Source: Corydoras sp. C115 (lineage: Eukaryota > Chordata > Actinopteri > Siluriformes > Callichthyidae). Taken from it: a stretch of DNA of 64,000 nt. The stretch spans positions 9,733,501 through 9,797,500 of the forward strand of contig JAFMOC010000009.1 in assembly GCA_019802505.1 (NCBI GenBank), written 5' to 3'. The notes beneath the pieces are model-generated. The model did no database searches. It saw only the letters and a list, made by a program, of their open reading frames with translations, and was not told where the DNA came from. Below, piece by piece: positions 51,451-63,700 of this stretch. A program made the translations under genes and the position numbers. Numbering within the stretch: the stretch's first letter is position 1; each line of letters starts with the position of its first letter.

Positions 51451-52228
51451 TCACTGTGCGAAAGGGATGCAAGCCAGTCATGGCTGGTGATGGCACTTAC
51501 ACACACACACACACTGCAGACACAATAAGACACACTGCAGAGCTCTATAGAAATGAAAATAATCCTACCACTGCCAGCCCTGCTTCAGCCCCTGCCTCCC
51601 ACAGTAAACCTAAAGTGTGTGTGTGTCTCTTCAACCCACTCAAAAGCTCAATCAGATGCAAGTCATACTAGTGTAAGGGATCCTGTTGTAAAGGGGGGAT
51701 TTACCAGTTTTTTCTTTTTTTTCTCTCTTGCAAACACACATGTATTCCATTCAAGGACCTTCGGCAGGCCTCAACACTTGATTAAGCAAGCTACATTATG
51801 TTTGTCCATTCTAGTTTATATGGCTTTTGATGCATTTAGTAAAATTATGATCACATGACCAGTGTAGAACTACCTACCTTTGTCCAAATACATGAACAGA
51901 CTGAAAACGCATCATATCTATCCAGACCAGACCGAGCACTGCCATCTAATTGTACTTAATATGGCAACACTGTATAGTCAAATCACTCTGACTCATTAAA
52001 TAGAATCAGATGTGTTGTTTTTTTTTAAGTTATTAAAATGAGCACAAACAATTTTCAAAGAATGTGGACCTGAAAGTAAATCAGAAGAACAAAGGTTTTA
52101 GAGTTGGAACCCCCAGCTGTGGCTACTGACATTGCACCCTCTGCAGAAAACATGGGGTGAAATGATTCTAAACATTTTTTGACAGAGTTAATATCTGTTT
52201 TGATTATACAGTATAATATAATTGATTT
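51451..52228. other. Gene-free DNA
   Basis: Frames of 71 and 101 codons at 51456-51858 overlap each other and a short (AC)n at 51499-51514. Neither has a recognised domain. Nothing else was recognised. Confidence 0.4.
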
Positions 52229-52586
52229 AGCACGGTGGCTTAGTGGTTAGTATGTTCTCCTCTCAGTGCTAGGGATTCCCGGTTCGAATCCCCATCTGGG
52301 TGGAGTTTCCATGTTCTCCCCGTGTCCACGTGGGTTTCCTCTGGGTTCTCCGGTTTCCTCCCACAGTCTAAAAAACATGGATCAAGTCAATTGAATTCTC
52401 CAAATTGCCCCATATAGAGTGTGTATGTGTAAGTGAGTGTGTGGAGTGTGTGTCCAGTGATAGATTGGCGTCCTGTCGTGGGTGTATCTGCCCAGCGTCC
52501 AAAATGTTCTCCCCTGGATGGGCATGAGGGACCCCCCCGCGACCCTAATATAGGATAAAGCGGAAGATAATGGATGGATGGATGGA
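52229..52586 (+). mobile_element. Full-length tRNA-like SINE repeat
   Basis: This plus-strand copy starts GCACGGTGGCTTAGTGG and has an intact A box (52236-52246) and a perfect B box GGTTCGAATCC (52281-52291). The body matches the minus-strand copy at 36473-36833. It ends in AAGCGGAAGATAATGG with three GATG units. No clear target-site duplication is seen. The 3' half is slightly more worn (CpG decay) than the 36-kb copy. Confidence 0.75.
52236..52291 (+). promoter_or_regulatory. Pol III A and B boxes of SINE copy
   Basis: TGGCTTAGTGG (52236-52246) fits the A-box consensus and GGTTCGAATCC (52281-52291) the B-box consensus, 34 nt apart. The tRNA-like region does not have the paired stems of a real tRNA gene. 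Confidence 0.65.
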
Positions 52587-52788
52587 CTTTAGTATTACTA
52601 ACATCAATAATAATAAAAGTTTAAGTAACTCAACTCCAAATAATTATAATAAATTTAATTTGTAGCCTAAACATTTGTATATCCAGTTATCGGTGAAAAT
52701 GGCTGCCAGAGTATTTAATAATCGAAGACCTAGTGCAATCGTTTAACTTGATGAAATTGATCAGATCCACTTTACAATTAATGCCATG

Positions 52789-52990
52789 CCATCCAGGGGA
52801 GAACGTTTCGAGCGCTAGCTTGATACACCCAAGACGGGGCCCCATAATATTTCACTGGGCACACACTCACACTCATGAGGGGAAACCCACACAAGGGTTT
52901 CATGGACACATGAAGAACATAGAAACTCCACCAAGATTGGGATTCGAACCTGGGTCCTCAGCACTAAGAGAAGAACATATAACTAACTAC
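52789..52990 (-). repeat. Eroded tRNA-like SINE copy
   Basis: In plus orientation CCAGGGGAGAACGTTTCGAGCGC ... ACTGGGCACACACTC ... AGAAACTCCACC ... GATTCGAACCTGGG ... AGCACTAAGAGAAGAAC follows the minus-strand layout of the family. The B box is recognisable at about 52941-52950. The middle is shortened and the A box is eroded. It lies about 200 bp from the plus-strand copy, in opposite orientation. Confidence 0.75.
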
Positions 52991-53280
52991 TTATAATGAA
53001 ATAAAGCTATGTCAATACAACTTCAAGAATGGGATGAAATTATGTTTGACGTTATTAATAATAATGTGATGTTAAAGGTTAAAACACATGATCTGTATTC
53101 ATTAGCTTTGTAAAGAGGTGTGAACATTATAAATCATTAGCAATTCCATAAATATTTATTGCTGTGACCTTTAACCTTTTTACTGGGTCTCAGTGATTTT
53201 CTTATGAAACTTAAACACAAAATGACAGGCTTAGTGTTGTAAACCAGGTGGTGTGTGCCACGGCAACCTTTACAAGCATT

Positions 53281-53282
<2 letters not shown>

Positions 53283-53337
<55 letters not shown>

Positions 53338-53347
53338 TGTGTGTGTC
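53283..53347. repeat. (TG)n microsatellite
   Basis: About 53 bp of TG, then AGTGTGTGTGTCC. Confidence 0.95.
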
Positions 53348-53788
53348 CAATTTTTGGTTATTTTAAATTTTCCTCAATATTTTTCTATCATACAATATTA
53401 CACATGACATTGTATCTACAATGAAACAAAGAAAAAAAAAGTTCAACTTCACTGTGACATAACTAAACATCTTTGTTCTTTACCTCATTTAACATTTTAA
53501 TAAATGTAATTTTGTAGCCAATGAAACGCCTTTGTAATGAAGTATAGAAAAACATTTTGATCTGTTTCTACAAATGATATGGGAAAGTTTTTCACAGTTT
53601 AGTAAATCATGCAGTTCACACCCTCGGGACAACAAAGAAATTGGTGTCTTTCAACATCCAGTGTTGCCCCCCGCTGGTTATAAATGGTAATGTTTTATCA
53701 TTATTTTGTAAGCAAGCCAAGTACTGAAAATACACCTGCAATAAATGTTTGCCTTTTGGGGAATCAAAACGTAATGATGTAGAGTTAA

Positions 53789-53882
53789 ATATATATATTA
53801 CAATTAGATAAAATTTGATACAATTAGATTACAATTAGATATATTATATATATTATATATATTGCAATATATATATTACAAT
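53789..53882. repeat. AT-rich local repeat array
   Basis: ATATATATTACAATT occurs at both ends, and variants of TACAATTAGAT occur three times between, with ATATTATATAT units. It looks like replication slippage that mixed two short motifs. Confidence 0.75.
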
Positions 53883-55020
53883 TCAGATAGATGGCTAGTT
53901 TATTTAGAGTACAAAGCGTTCACAAAGGTTCTATACAAAATAAAAGCAATTGATATCATTACCATTGTGTTGGTACAATATATATTGTGTAGGAATTATA
54001 TAAATAAAGAAATTATACTAAATTATATTTCCCAGTTAAATTTTAAAAAATTGTAAATCAATTTAATACACATTGAACCATGAACCACATTGAACAATGA
54101 TTTTGATTTTTACTCAGATGTCATGCTATGTGATTAATAGTGGTACCTAACAACAAAAACACATAATTGTAAGAGTTTGGATCCCAACATTTAAGGCCAA
54201 GACTGCACATCTATTAATATATACTTGTAATGAATATTAATATTTTATAATCTAATAAAGTCATTACTAAAGTTTTATAGACCAGAAAAAGTGAACACAA
54301 GGAACAGGCTTAAAAACCATAGCCATAAATCCAAAAGCTGTCAGGTAACTCTGTATTCATAACATTATGCTGTAGTGAAAAGTATTTTGTAGGGGGGGAA
54401 TCACAAACAATACATTCTCCTGGCTAAATAGGAAAGAGACCACCTGACTTTCAGTGCACTCAGAATAACTGTTGATGTGGGGTGAATAAAAGAACATGGT
54501 GGCATGGATGAACTGCACATCTGTGACTGTACCAAAAATTCTAAAGGATATATACAGATTTGGCGTGGTAGGATGGTGAGAGAGAATTTTGTGTTGACTA
54601 GCATATATATCTACAAATGACTATTATTTTAATATCTCAACTAAAAGGATCACATTTTAATTATGCCATATTAAATGAGAACTAAAACATAATGCACACA
54701 ATATATAAATATATTTTACTGTAATAGTAAAGGTTTTATTACCCGTCATGCTTTTATGTCTCACTAAAAGGTTGTACTTTCAATTTGACCTATTCTGAGT
54801 TTTTATTTATTGCCCCCTCGTCCTCAAATTTCTGTTTATACATTATTAGGAAAAAGCCTTATACGCATATAAGTAAGTATGAGAAAACAATCTTTACAAA
54901 ATATAAAGATGGTCTTAAAATGATGCCTCTCATCGTAACTATTGTTGCATGAAGAGTTTATAGGTTTGTGGCTAGTATTTGCCAGTACAGTCCAGGTAAA
55001 ACCACACAAGTGTGCTTAGG
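53883..55020. other. Gene-free AT-rich DNA
   Basis: No gene or repeat family was recognised. Open frames are under 70 codons. Confidence 0.5.
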
Positions 55021-55340
55021 GTTGCAGTTGCACACAGGAGTCCTTATCTCATATCATGGATGAGAGGTTTTGGGCTGCTAGCCCTAGACCACAAATACTA
55101 TCTCTAACGTTGCCTGGGTCAGAATAGCGGGTCTGAGGCTGTTAAACAGCCTGCATGCTTCCCTAGAGGAGGTCTGCCAGGAAGTGAACTGCTTTTGGTA
55201 ATGTCTGCCCCTCAGTGGTGTGAAACATATGAGCCTGAACGCCACAACACTGAGTCAGCGGGTGTTCACCAGCCGGCAGCGCGAAATCAGCTTGTACTAA
55301 TCATTCAGTTCTCTGATGGTTGCAGACATAGTCCATATTT
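55021..55340. other. Candidate conserved non-coding island
   Basis: A GC-richer block with several CpGs (for example CCAGCCGGCAGCGCG near 55270) and complex sequence through 55110-55330. A 70-codon frame crosses it without recognised family. Exon and regulatory readings are both open; composition alone suggests constraint. Confidence 0.25.
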
Positions 55341-55892
55341 AATGTGTTTTCATATTACACATGAGAAGTTGTATGCGTTTAATTGTGAACTATCTTGTGC
55401 CCAGTAAGGGAACCCTCGCAACTGTACATTTTAAATGTAAAGATGATGCAAACGGTCATCTGTATTTCTTATTTAATTGTAAGCGACTGTGGGGGCTTTT
55501 TGTCAAACCAAAAAAAAAGTATTTTAATTTCATAAATATAATATGCCTTTTTTTTATCTTGCTCCAAAGCAATTTCTTTTCTTACATGGTCTCTTATTTT
55601 TGAAATTGAAGAAAGTAGTGTACGACAATTTCCTGTCTTCTTAAAGAAATAAATAAATGACAGATTTTATTGAATGTGGTTTCCGGTTGTTCTGAGCAGA
55701 TACTGTTTGTGCCCTTCAACCAAATAGTCAGACATTTTGTTCACAGTCCTGATATCTTTATGCTTTTATTTCACTGTCAATGTGACCAGTTGCATAAAAC
55801 TAAATGTGGTATTAAATTATAGGTGTCATTCTGCCAAAGTGTTGCTGATGTTCTCAGCTAACACCATGTGATTTGCTTATTTCATGCATTCA

Positions 55893-56118
55893 GAGAGCTC
55901 AAAGTTTTGTTTTTCCACACACTCCATGCTCCTATCGTGACTATGAGAGAGACTTTTACAAGCCATCGTTCTCCCATCACGAGGATGTTAATTTGACAGC
56001 CACAAAATGCGGGTACGAGACCAAAAAGAGGTCGCAGGTCTCACACACATGTCAGATGGAATTTGATGTTCCATGGATCTCCAGCTTTTTGCTTCAGAAC
56101 TCTCCCAAGGCAGTCTGA
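55893..56118 (+). other. Exon-like open island
   Basis: An acceptor-like TTGCTTATTTCATGCATTCAG (AG at 55892-55893) precedes a frame that stays open for about 74 codons to TGA 56116-56118. The product is rich in Tyr, His, Asp, Glu and Lys, unlike AT-driven noise. No domain is recognised. There is no downstream donor, so it would be a terminal exon or an intronless remnant. A CNE is equally possible. Confidence 0.2.
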
Positions 56119-57680
56119 GATGTTGAGCCTCTAAAAAGGCTTAGTGACTCTGTCTTGTTGTGCCAATGATGAGGACAGAAAAGAATGCAGTTGCTCGACA
56201 ATCATAAAACAAATCCGCAGACGGCTGAACACACGCAATCATTATTGAAGACAATATAATGTCTTAAACTTCTCCAATAATGTCCCACCCACACTTTTGC
56301 ATGTAAAACTGTAGGGCAGCTCTGGCAAACTCTTGAGGTGAAAAGTTCCAAGTACTTTTTGGATTATGGCTTTTAACTGCTTTCACACAATATTTTCCTA
56401 ACTCTAGAGACCTTAATGCATCAAACATGTGTCACCTTGACCGCATTAAGCAAACAAAGGAGGGACGTGAAGTTCTTCGGATATAAAAGTTAGGACATTG
56501 TTGTATTTTAATGAGTTTGAATGTCACAGAGCTAATATTTTCCCCTTTTATTAATATATAGACTGTTAATAAGTACAAATATTACCCATCAGTAATGAGT
56601 ATGCAGCCTTTAAGATTTTGCCATATACTATTGTCAAACTTTAATTCTTTGCTTAATGTAGTAAATAAAAGCTTCATCAAAATGATTGAACTTGCTTCCA
56701 GACTTTCAGTTATCATGACCCCCACATTCCCAACCACTCCTAGCTTGGCACATGTATCATTATCATTTTTAAAATTTCCGATAGTAAAAGGCTGTTCTCC
56801 AGAGTGCATAAGCTGGGCTAGTAACTGGATCCATGAAAAGCTTTAATTCAGGCCTGGAATTTGTCTATAGCTAAAGCTCTACCTTCCACCGAGAGCTGCA
56901 CAAAGGTGGCATTCTTGGGACTGCTCAGAGAATCCTTGTTCTGATCAGTGTAAATAAATGTATGTGTGTCTGCAACTTTTTTCATTATATCAGATCCTTA
57001 AGCTTACGTGCAGAATTGTTTACAGCTAGTGCTGGTCTGAGTTTCTCATTAAAGGATCTCATGCAAAATGTTTTTTATATAAAATATTGCAGATGCAGTT
57101 TTGTTATGCAATTAATAGGCTTCTACAGAAATGGCAGTGTTTTAAGAAATAAGTTTTATTTCTTTATTTTAAAAATGCTGATAGTCTTGATTTAAAAGTA
57201 TTTTAAATCTTATTGTTGCTTTTTATTAGCTTTAGGTACATATTGTCCTGTTATCTTTCTTTTGGTAAGAAGTTGTATTTCATTCTGAAATTTTAACAGC
57301 ATTATGTAGCTAACTTTCTTTTAACATTATTTCCAAAACCATCATGAAGGCATACTAAAATATAACACATTTTTTCATTGTATTTTCATTGCTTGTATGG
57401 TTTACTATATACATATACAAATATGTATAATGTAGAACAGCACTGGTACTTTTTACCATCCAAGTCTTACACTGCTGTACAGCTGTTCTAAATTAGTGCT
57501 GAGTGCTAAATTCAAGAACTGTGCAGCAACAGAACTACCCACCATGCCAGCAAAAAGCACATTGTGTTATAATATAGAAAAGGATGTAATTAAGGGACAT
57601 TAGAAGGTAATATACTTCATAACCCTCAAAACATTTCTGATCCTTATTTATCTTAAATGGTAATGTGTGTTGCCCAAAGT
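56119..57680. other. Gene-free DNA
   Basis: Opposed frames of 75 and 83 codons at 56582-56846 have no family similarity. Otherwise it is AT-rich and unrecognised. Confidence 0.45.
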
Positions 57681-57925
57681 GTTTTGCTCTCTCGCAACAC
57701 CATGCTTGACTTAACCTCAGATGTTATTGGCCCTGTTCACTTCTATGTTTATCCCAAGAACACAACGAAGCAATGGCACAGACTACAAAACCGAGGGCAC
57801 GGATTCACCCCAGGCTCATGACACCAGAGGGGATCTGGGCTTTCCCACCTCTAAATGCTTGTAAATTATTGGCTGCTCTAACAGGATTTCCAAGTCTGGC
57901 CTTACAAGTTGGTTTAGTCAAGAGG
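57681..57925. other. Candidate conserved non-coding island
   Basis: The GC-richer first part of a 119-codon plus-strand frame (57773-58132), with CACAACGAAGCAATGGCAC and CCCCAGGCTCATGACACCAG. The second part of that frame is AT-driven, Ile/Leu/Val-rich noise. No family is recognised. Confidence 0.18.
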
Positions 57926-58389
57926 TGTTACTATTTTGTATACATCGTAAAATTATTGAATAAACAGGCAAAATTTAATCAATTGTCTATTATTTTTATT
58001 ATTATTACCTTAAAAATTGTGCTAGTCGTACAGTTGTATAAAAGCAATATCACACCTAAAGTTGTGAGGTTAATACAGAACTCTGTGTTGATGTTCTTTA
58101 ACAGCACTTTTTTAGTTTGCAGTATTGTTTAAATAGTCTTAAGGCTTATAACAAATTGTTACCATGGTTTAACCACAAAATACAACTTTTTGCTTTTGAA
58201 TAATAAATAAATGACAAAGTATTAATTAAAATAAATGATTAACTCAAAACAATAAAATATAATACCAAGATGAGCCAAACACTCCAGTCAAGTGAAAGAT
58301 AAATACCAGTGAAGTTCATGCTTTGATCCATTATATAGACATAATAAATTTCCCTAAAGTAGAAAGTACTTTAAAATATTTTAACTAAG

Positions 58390-58650
58390 AAGCACAAGCC
58401 CTCTTACTTTCCTGACACAGACAAGCATAAGAAGCCACCGGCTCAATGGATAATTGTTTATGATGGCAAAAACAATCCAGGAGGTGATTTATGCTTTTGC
58501 TCTCAAGCTGACAGCTCTAAGTGGAGTGAGTTGTTGCTTAGAGTAGTTCACAGCCACCGAGAAGAGATCCACCTGCATACTTAGATCTTGCATCAAGCTT
58601 TGCGTGACAGCTCTGATTTTATTAGTCGGCAAAAGTTTAGCCTGTACATA
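58390..58650. other. Candidate conserved non-coding island
   Basis: ATGGATAATTGTTTATGATGG near 58446 and AAAAACAATCCAGG near 58469 give paired Sox/forkhead-like words. CAAGCTGACAGCTCTAAG near 58505 and GTGACAGCTCTGATTTTATTAG near 58605 give Meis-like words. No coding frame. Confidence 0.3.
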
Positions 58651-59049
58651 GCAACTTAGAATTCACTCATTTTATTCATTAGGATTGTTTGCTGTTCTGG
58701 TTGTTGTTTGTTGACCTGTGTATGGATACAATTACAGCTTCAGATTATTTGTATGAATGCACATGGATGTCATTATGGACAGTTAATTTTGTGGAGAAAT
58801 GGAAGAAAAGTTTGACTTGTACTACGCTTCCTACAACCAATAAAGGGAATCCACCAATCTGAGCATTGGTTAGGATTTTATCAGTTATTTGTCTGTGATC
58901 TCTTTGGTATGAGGATGCTGACTTTCACATGTTTGTAATAAAGGTTAGATTTCCATAATTAATGCAAAACATGTTAAGGGTTGAAAAAAACAGAAACTAA
59001 GTATGTCGTTAAAAGTAAGAAAGTTTCAAATCTTTGTTTTAGGATTTCC

Positions 59050-59415
59050 TCAAGATTAAATCAATGTCATGCACATTAAATGGTTGGCCCCATTAATTTC
59101 CAGCATTTTAAGAAGTCTTTTTCTGCTCCAGATACCCAGACTGGAGTGTAATTATTTGGGTTTTAAAGAGCACAATGTCCTGCATGGTTTACACTGATTT
59201 TATTGTCTTCTTTAATTCAGTACTGTTTCCCCTTCTTACTCTTTGATGTTCCACTTCTGTGCATTATGGTAATGGGTACTCGTTTATTTTGTGAGGTGAA
59301 AATTGCCCCTGAGAGGATCAGGTTGTTTACGCCCTGAGGATTTTCACAAGATTGAGTTTCAGTGGGAGTTTATCTTCACCCCATTTAGAGGAAAAGAGCT
59401 CTTGGAGGATCTGGA
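59050..59415. other. Candidate conserved non-coding island
   Basis: One of the most complex non-repeat stretches of the right half: GGCCCCATTAATTTCCAGC near 59085, GGAGTGTAATTATTTGGG near 59143, TGTGCATTATGGTAATGGG near 59258 and GTTTACGCCCTGAGG near 59325. TAAT-type words recur and no frame is open for long. An enhancer-like CNE is the best guess. Confidence 0.32.
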
Positions 59416-59562
59416 ACCTTTAGGTCAATCTCATAAGCCACAACGATATTGCAAACACTTGTTAAACAAGTACAGCAGGTAAATATATGCACATTATTTA
59501 GCTCTTGCAAAGTCTTTTATATTAAAAATCCTGGGTTATTCAAAAGTCACAAATAAACTCCA

Positions 59563-59724
59563 TTTACATTTAGTCATTTAGCAGATGCTTTTATCCAAAG
59601 TGACTTACAAATGAGAACATCACAAGTCAGAAGTTATGAAAAACCAACTATACTGTAAAATCATCAAACCTGATTATTTGATGCTGCCCCCCCCCTCTTT
59701 TTTATTTTATTTTTTTACAACCTG
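59563..59724 (-). mobile_element. Short L2 tail insertion with target duplication
   Basis: A 162-bp fragment homologous to the 3' UTR of the LINE at 34057-34228, in the same orientation. It includes the TTTAGCAGATGCTTTTATCC word and the C-run/T-run tract. It is flanked by a perfect 10-bp direct repeat, ATAAACTCCA (59553-59562 and 59725-59734), the expected target-site duplication. It is an extremely 5'-truncated insertion, ending at about the LINE stop codon. Confidence 0.85.
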
Positions 59725-59949
59725 ATAAACTCCAACAGGAAAACATTACATGACAGTTAATGCATGCGATGCTTTTTAAACAGAATACAATGAAAGCTTT
59801 ATTTCTGTATCAGTGGAGGTCCTGAGATGTGATGTAGATCCTGCAGGCCAAATGTAAACATGTCTTCTAATGTTAATCCAGATCACAATACTATAATCAA
59901 AAATTGATAGTTCAGTAATTAGAGGATTTTTTTATTCACTTAACATTTG

Positions 59950-60093
59950 TTACCTGGGGATGGAATGGTGGTGTAATTGTCTTTCAGGGTGGGGATCTAG
60001 TAATCCCAATTTGAGTGGAGTTTCCATGTTGTCTGTGTGGGTTTCCTCTGGGTTCTCCAGTTTCCTCCCACAGTCCAAAGACATGAGATGGGA
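59950..60093 (+). repeat. Truncated, eroded tRNA-like SINE copy
   Basis: GGTGGTGTAATTGTC... then GAGTGGAGTTTCCATGTT, GTGGGTTTCCTCTGGG and TTTCCTCCCACAGTCC match the 5' half of the family. The B box is destroyed and the 3' half is missing. It lies about 225 bp from the L2 tail insertion. Confidence 0.75.
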
Positions 60094-60400
60094 TGTATAA
60101 GCAGTGTCACCGAAAAGAGCCTTATCTCCAAATACAAAACATTTCCCGTACCGTTCCACACATTTCAAATATCAGCTAAGACCACTTTACTATGGGTCAT
60201 TGGGGCATATTTAAAAGCTCATAATGGATTGTTCCCATCCTCTGCTCCTTTCTTTCTCATCTTTCTTTATGAGCGACTGGAAGTTATTAGGAAAATGAGG
60301 CCATTGTAAGGACGAGACTTTTGTTGAGCAATGACAGTGTTCTCGGTCTCATTCGTCAAGCTGTTGCACTCTCTCCCCGAATTGTCAAATTAAATACAAA
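60094..60400. other. Candidate conserved non-coding island
   Basis: A complex block following the SINE fragment: CAGCTAAGACCACTTTACTATGGGTCATTGG near 60173, AAAGCTCATAATGGATTGTTCCC near 60213, a pyrimidine tract and GGTCTCATTCGTCAAGC near 60345. It lies 0.7 kb from the island at 59050-59415. The retroposons between them may split one larger unit. Function is inference. Confidence 0.28.
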
Positions 60401-60669
60401 TGTTTTAGAGTAGTCATTGCCATAGAGTACAAGCGCTACCAGCAGTTCTTGCATTTTTAGAAACACACTACTTTAAATATATTTATTGGGAATTGTATGA
60501 TAAATGGATTAATTAAAAAGTGTTTCATTATTAGATGACATTTTTAACAATGTGAATACCATCCTGTATAAATACTGTATAAATCAGTGATTATCACAAA
60601 AATCCACAACATACACTCCCCAGCTACTTAACTAGACTGTCTCCATGCTGTGGTGGATGATTCTGTATT

Positions 60670-60671
<2 letters not shown>

Positions 60672-60758
<87 letters not shown>
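60672..60758. repeat. (TA)n microsatellite
   Basis: About 86 bp of alternating TA. The Tyr-Ile frame across it is an artefact. Confidence 0.95.
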
Positions 60759-60759
<1 letters not shown>

Positions 60760-63700
60760 CTAAGATATTATACTTGCTTGTTAATTTATCTATAATTACC
60801 TCATTTAGATGTGCATTTGTGGGTTAAGAAATATTTGCAGAATATGTAATGTCCATTTTGAAAATCATTATTAAAGGAAGGAAAATGTGGATCCTTTTAT
60901 GAAACTTTCAAAACTAAAAGAAAATGTACATTTTAAAACACTAATGTTTCAGCCATCAAGCAGTTAAACTGTGTAAAGTGGTCTGGAATGCCACTTCTTG
61001 GACTATAATACAGATCTAGCACAGTTTCACACGTATCCCCCACCCCCTTCCTAAACTTCATTGTCTTGGAATTTTTCCTGGACACTGAGGCATAAAAATG
61101 CTTAGCTTCTCACATAACTTTCAATGACTTAAAGGAACTTGTATTGCTTTCAGTTGGTTTCACAACCATTTAATGATTATCAGAAGACTAACGTCGCATG
61201 GTGGCCGATGTCAATAATTTTAAACAGATATACAAAAACATTTAGTCTGATTTCCATGGAGAAAAATGTGATGGCTACAGGTCTGTTGGATCCCGATCTA
61301 CCTGCTAACAAACTGCTTTATATCATATGTGCAACAGGGTTTTAAGTAATGTGTACATATTCACAGGGCCACAGTGGCATTTTTAATGGGATCTCCATTA
61401 CATTTACAGAACCATGACACTTGGTTAAATAAACTGTAAGCTGTTCATAATCAAGCAAGTAAATATAACGTTTATTAACTAATAATGTGACAAACCTTGT
61501 CTTAATACATGATCAGTACTGATTACCTCTTGTAAAAATTGCAGATTTAACAGTGATCAACAGTGCAAGTGTTTTATTTTTATTTGTCATTAAAAAACAT
61601 GCACATTGTGAAAATATAGAACATATATTTATGTGTACATATAGAAATAATATAAAATTATGCCCTTTTCTAGCCTAAAAAAATTCAAAACAAACTTTGT
61701 CTATAGGGTCGACCTAGCTCCATATCCTACAATTACGTGTGTTAAAATCCCCTAGTTCATCTAACATAAATTGCTAAATAATTCTAAGCTTAGGTTTGAT
61801 TTTATGGTTTAATTTTGCTCTGTCCACAAAATTTAACCATTTTCTTGTTAACATACCCTCCCTGTATGTAGTAGCATTTTGCCTACCTAAATAACTCAAA
61901 GGCCTACACAAAGAGAAAATCAGCAGGGAGGTGTACATTATAAAATGGCCAGTGATTGTGTGTGTATGTATGTATCTTCAAAAACAGATATTATTCTGTA
62001 GTGGATGGGTTCATGAAGTCCTCTTGGTTAAAGCAAAAAAAAAAAAAATGTTTACAAACAGTAGCACCACTCTTCTTTAACTTTTATATATCTGTATCTG
62101 TTTATAACACTAATGATCAAATACACTACTGCTCAAATGATTGTCACCCAGAAATTGTATCTGACAACTCGTATGAAATAACCTTTTTTAAAGAAAAAAT
62201 TGTCTGGTAAAAATATATCTACTTTCAAGCCGTTTTCAGACAATAATCAGTGCACAAAATTTTTATAACTCCAGATGCTGTGTTAACCTAAAAAGCCATT
62301 TTATTGCATCTTTTATAAGCACAGCATTTTTCAGTTGTGCCATCATAATTGTTACAGACTTTTTTCAATTGAACATTTAGCCTATTCGCCTGGCAAACTT
62401 GGTTTAGCTTAAACAATGTGCCTCTGGAACACATGACGTATGGCGACAATGGACCAAGTAGTTATAGCTGTTTAAACAGTTAATCATTCAGATGAATACA
62501 GTTTCTGTTAGAGCGAGTTCAAAGATTGTATTCCAAAGTTGATTCTTTTTTTTTTTTTTTTCTTTTTCTTTTGTAGGCGAACACCACAAAGCAATTACAG
62601 TTAGAGCACCAAAATGGCCAGGAGCATCACTGTACCTGGCAACAGTAACCAGTAATGGTAAATAAATACGACGTGTGTGAGCAAGTCCAGAGAAAATTTA
62701 TGGCTAGTACCATCTCCAGGGACAAAATGATTCATTGATCTGTAGTCAATTTGAGGATCAAGTTTCAATTAAGATGGCAAACTTTACATTTCTAAATACA
62801 GAGTCTTCTGACATGCATGAAGATATTTACTCAAGGTTTTGCAGAGCAAGACTGAAGTGCTCATAGAACATTCAAAAAAAAAAGTCATGTTTGACTGCAA
62901 AACACCTAGAGGAAGATTTGGCGGAACATGCATTTGGCATTTGATCTACTGTGCAGAAACACATGCACCAATATGACATTCATGGAAGTCATTAGGGAAA
63001 AAATCTCAGCAGCAGAAATATCAAAGAAACTACTACACAAGCATCAAGTAGCTGACTATTCTCTTGTTTTGTCCATGAGAATCATTGCTAGAGATTTTTT
63101 TTCTCACTATAAAAAAACACAAGAATTAAAAGGTTCTGAATTTCCTAGAAAATAATACCTCACCAACTGTTAAGCAAGCTGGAAAACTGATTTGTGCTAT
63201 GGGCCTGTTTTGGAGCCATTGGCACATGGGATATTAAATTAATAGATTCAATTAAATACAGACAAATTCGGAATGCAAACATTAATATTTGTAAGAAAGC
63301 TGACAATGTTTTTTAAAATAAAATAATAATTCTAAAAATAGCTTTTTAAGTTATTTAATAAGTGCATGGTGATGGATTTGCCATGACGCTGAATCTATAG
63401 ATAGTTGTGTGAAAAGGGCAGTGCAAAGAACAAGATGTATTTTTGCCCCAAGGAATGGCCAATCAAGTCTCTGAACAAGAATTAATGGACTCTTGTATGC
63501 CTACAAAAAGCATTTACAAGCCGTAATACTTGCCAAATAAAGGGTTGCTGTGTACTGACAATGCTGGGTGTGCAAACTAATAATATAGATGAACGATAAG
63601 AGGAACTAATAAAATTAAGTGTAAAACCAAAGGCATGTAACAGCGAACACAGACATGGGAAGAGTGAGATTTTTTTGAAGCAATAACCAAATCAGATTCT

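Noticed and set aside
52229..52310. A tRNA gene, because of the intact A and B boxes
   Set aside because: The region does not form acceptor and anticodon stems, and the same sequence recurs as part of a 360-bp dispersed repeat.
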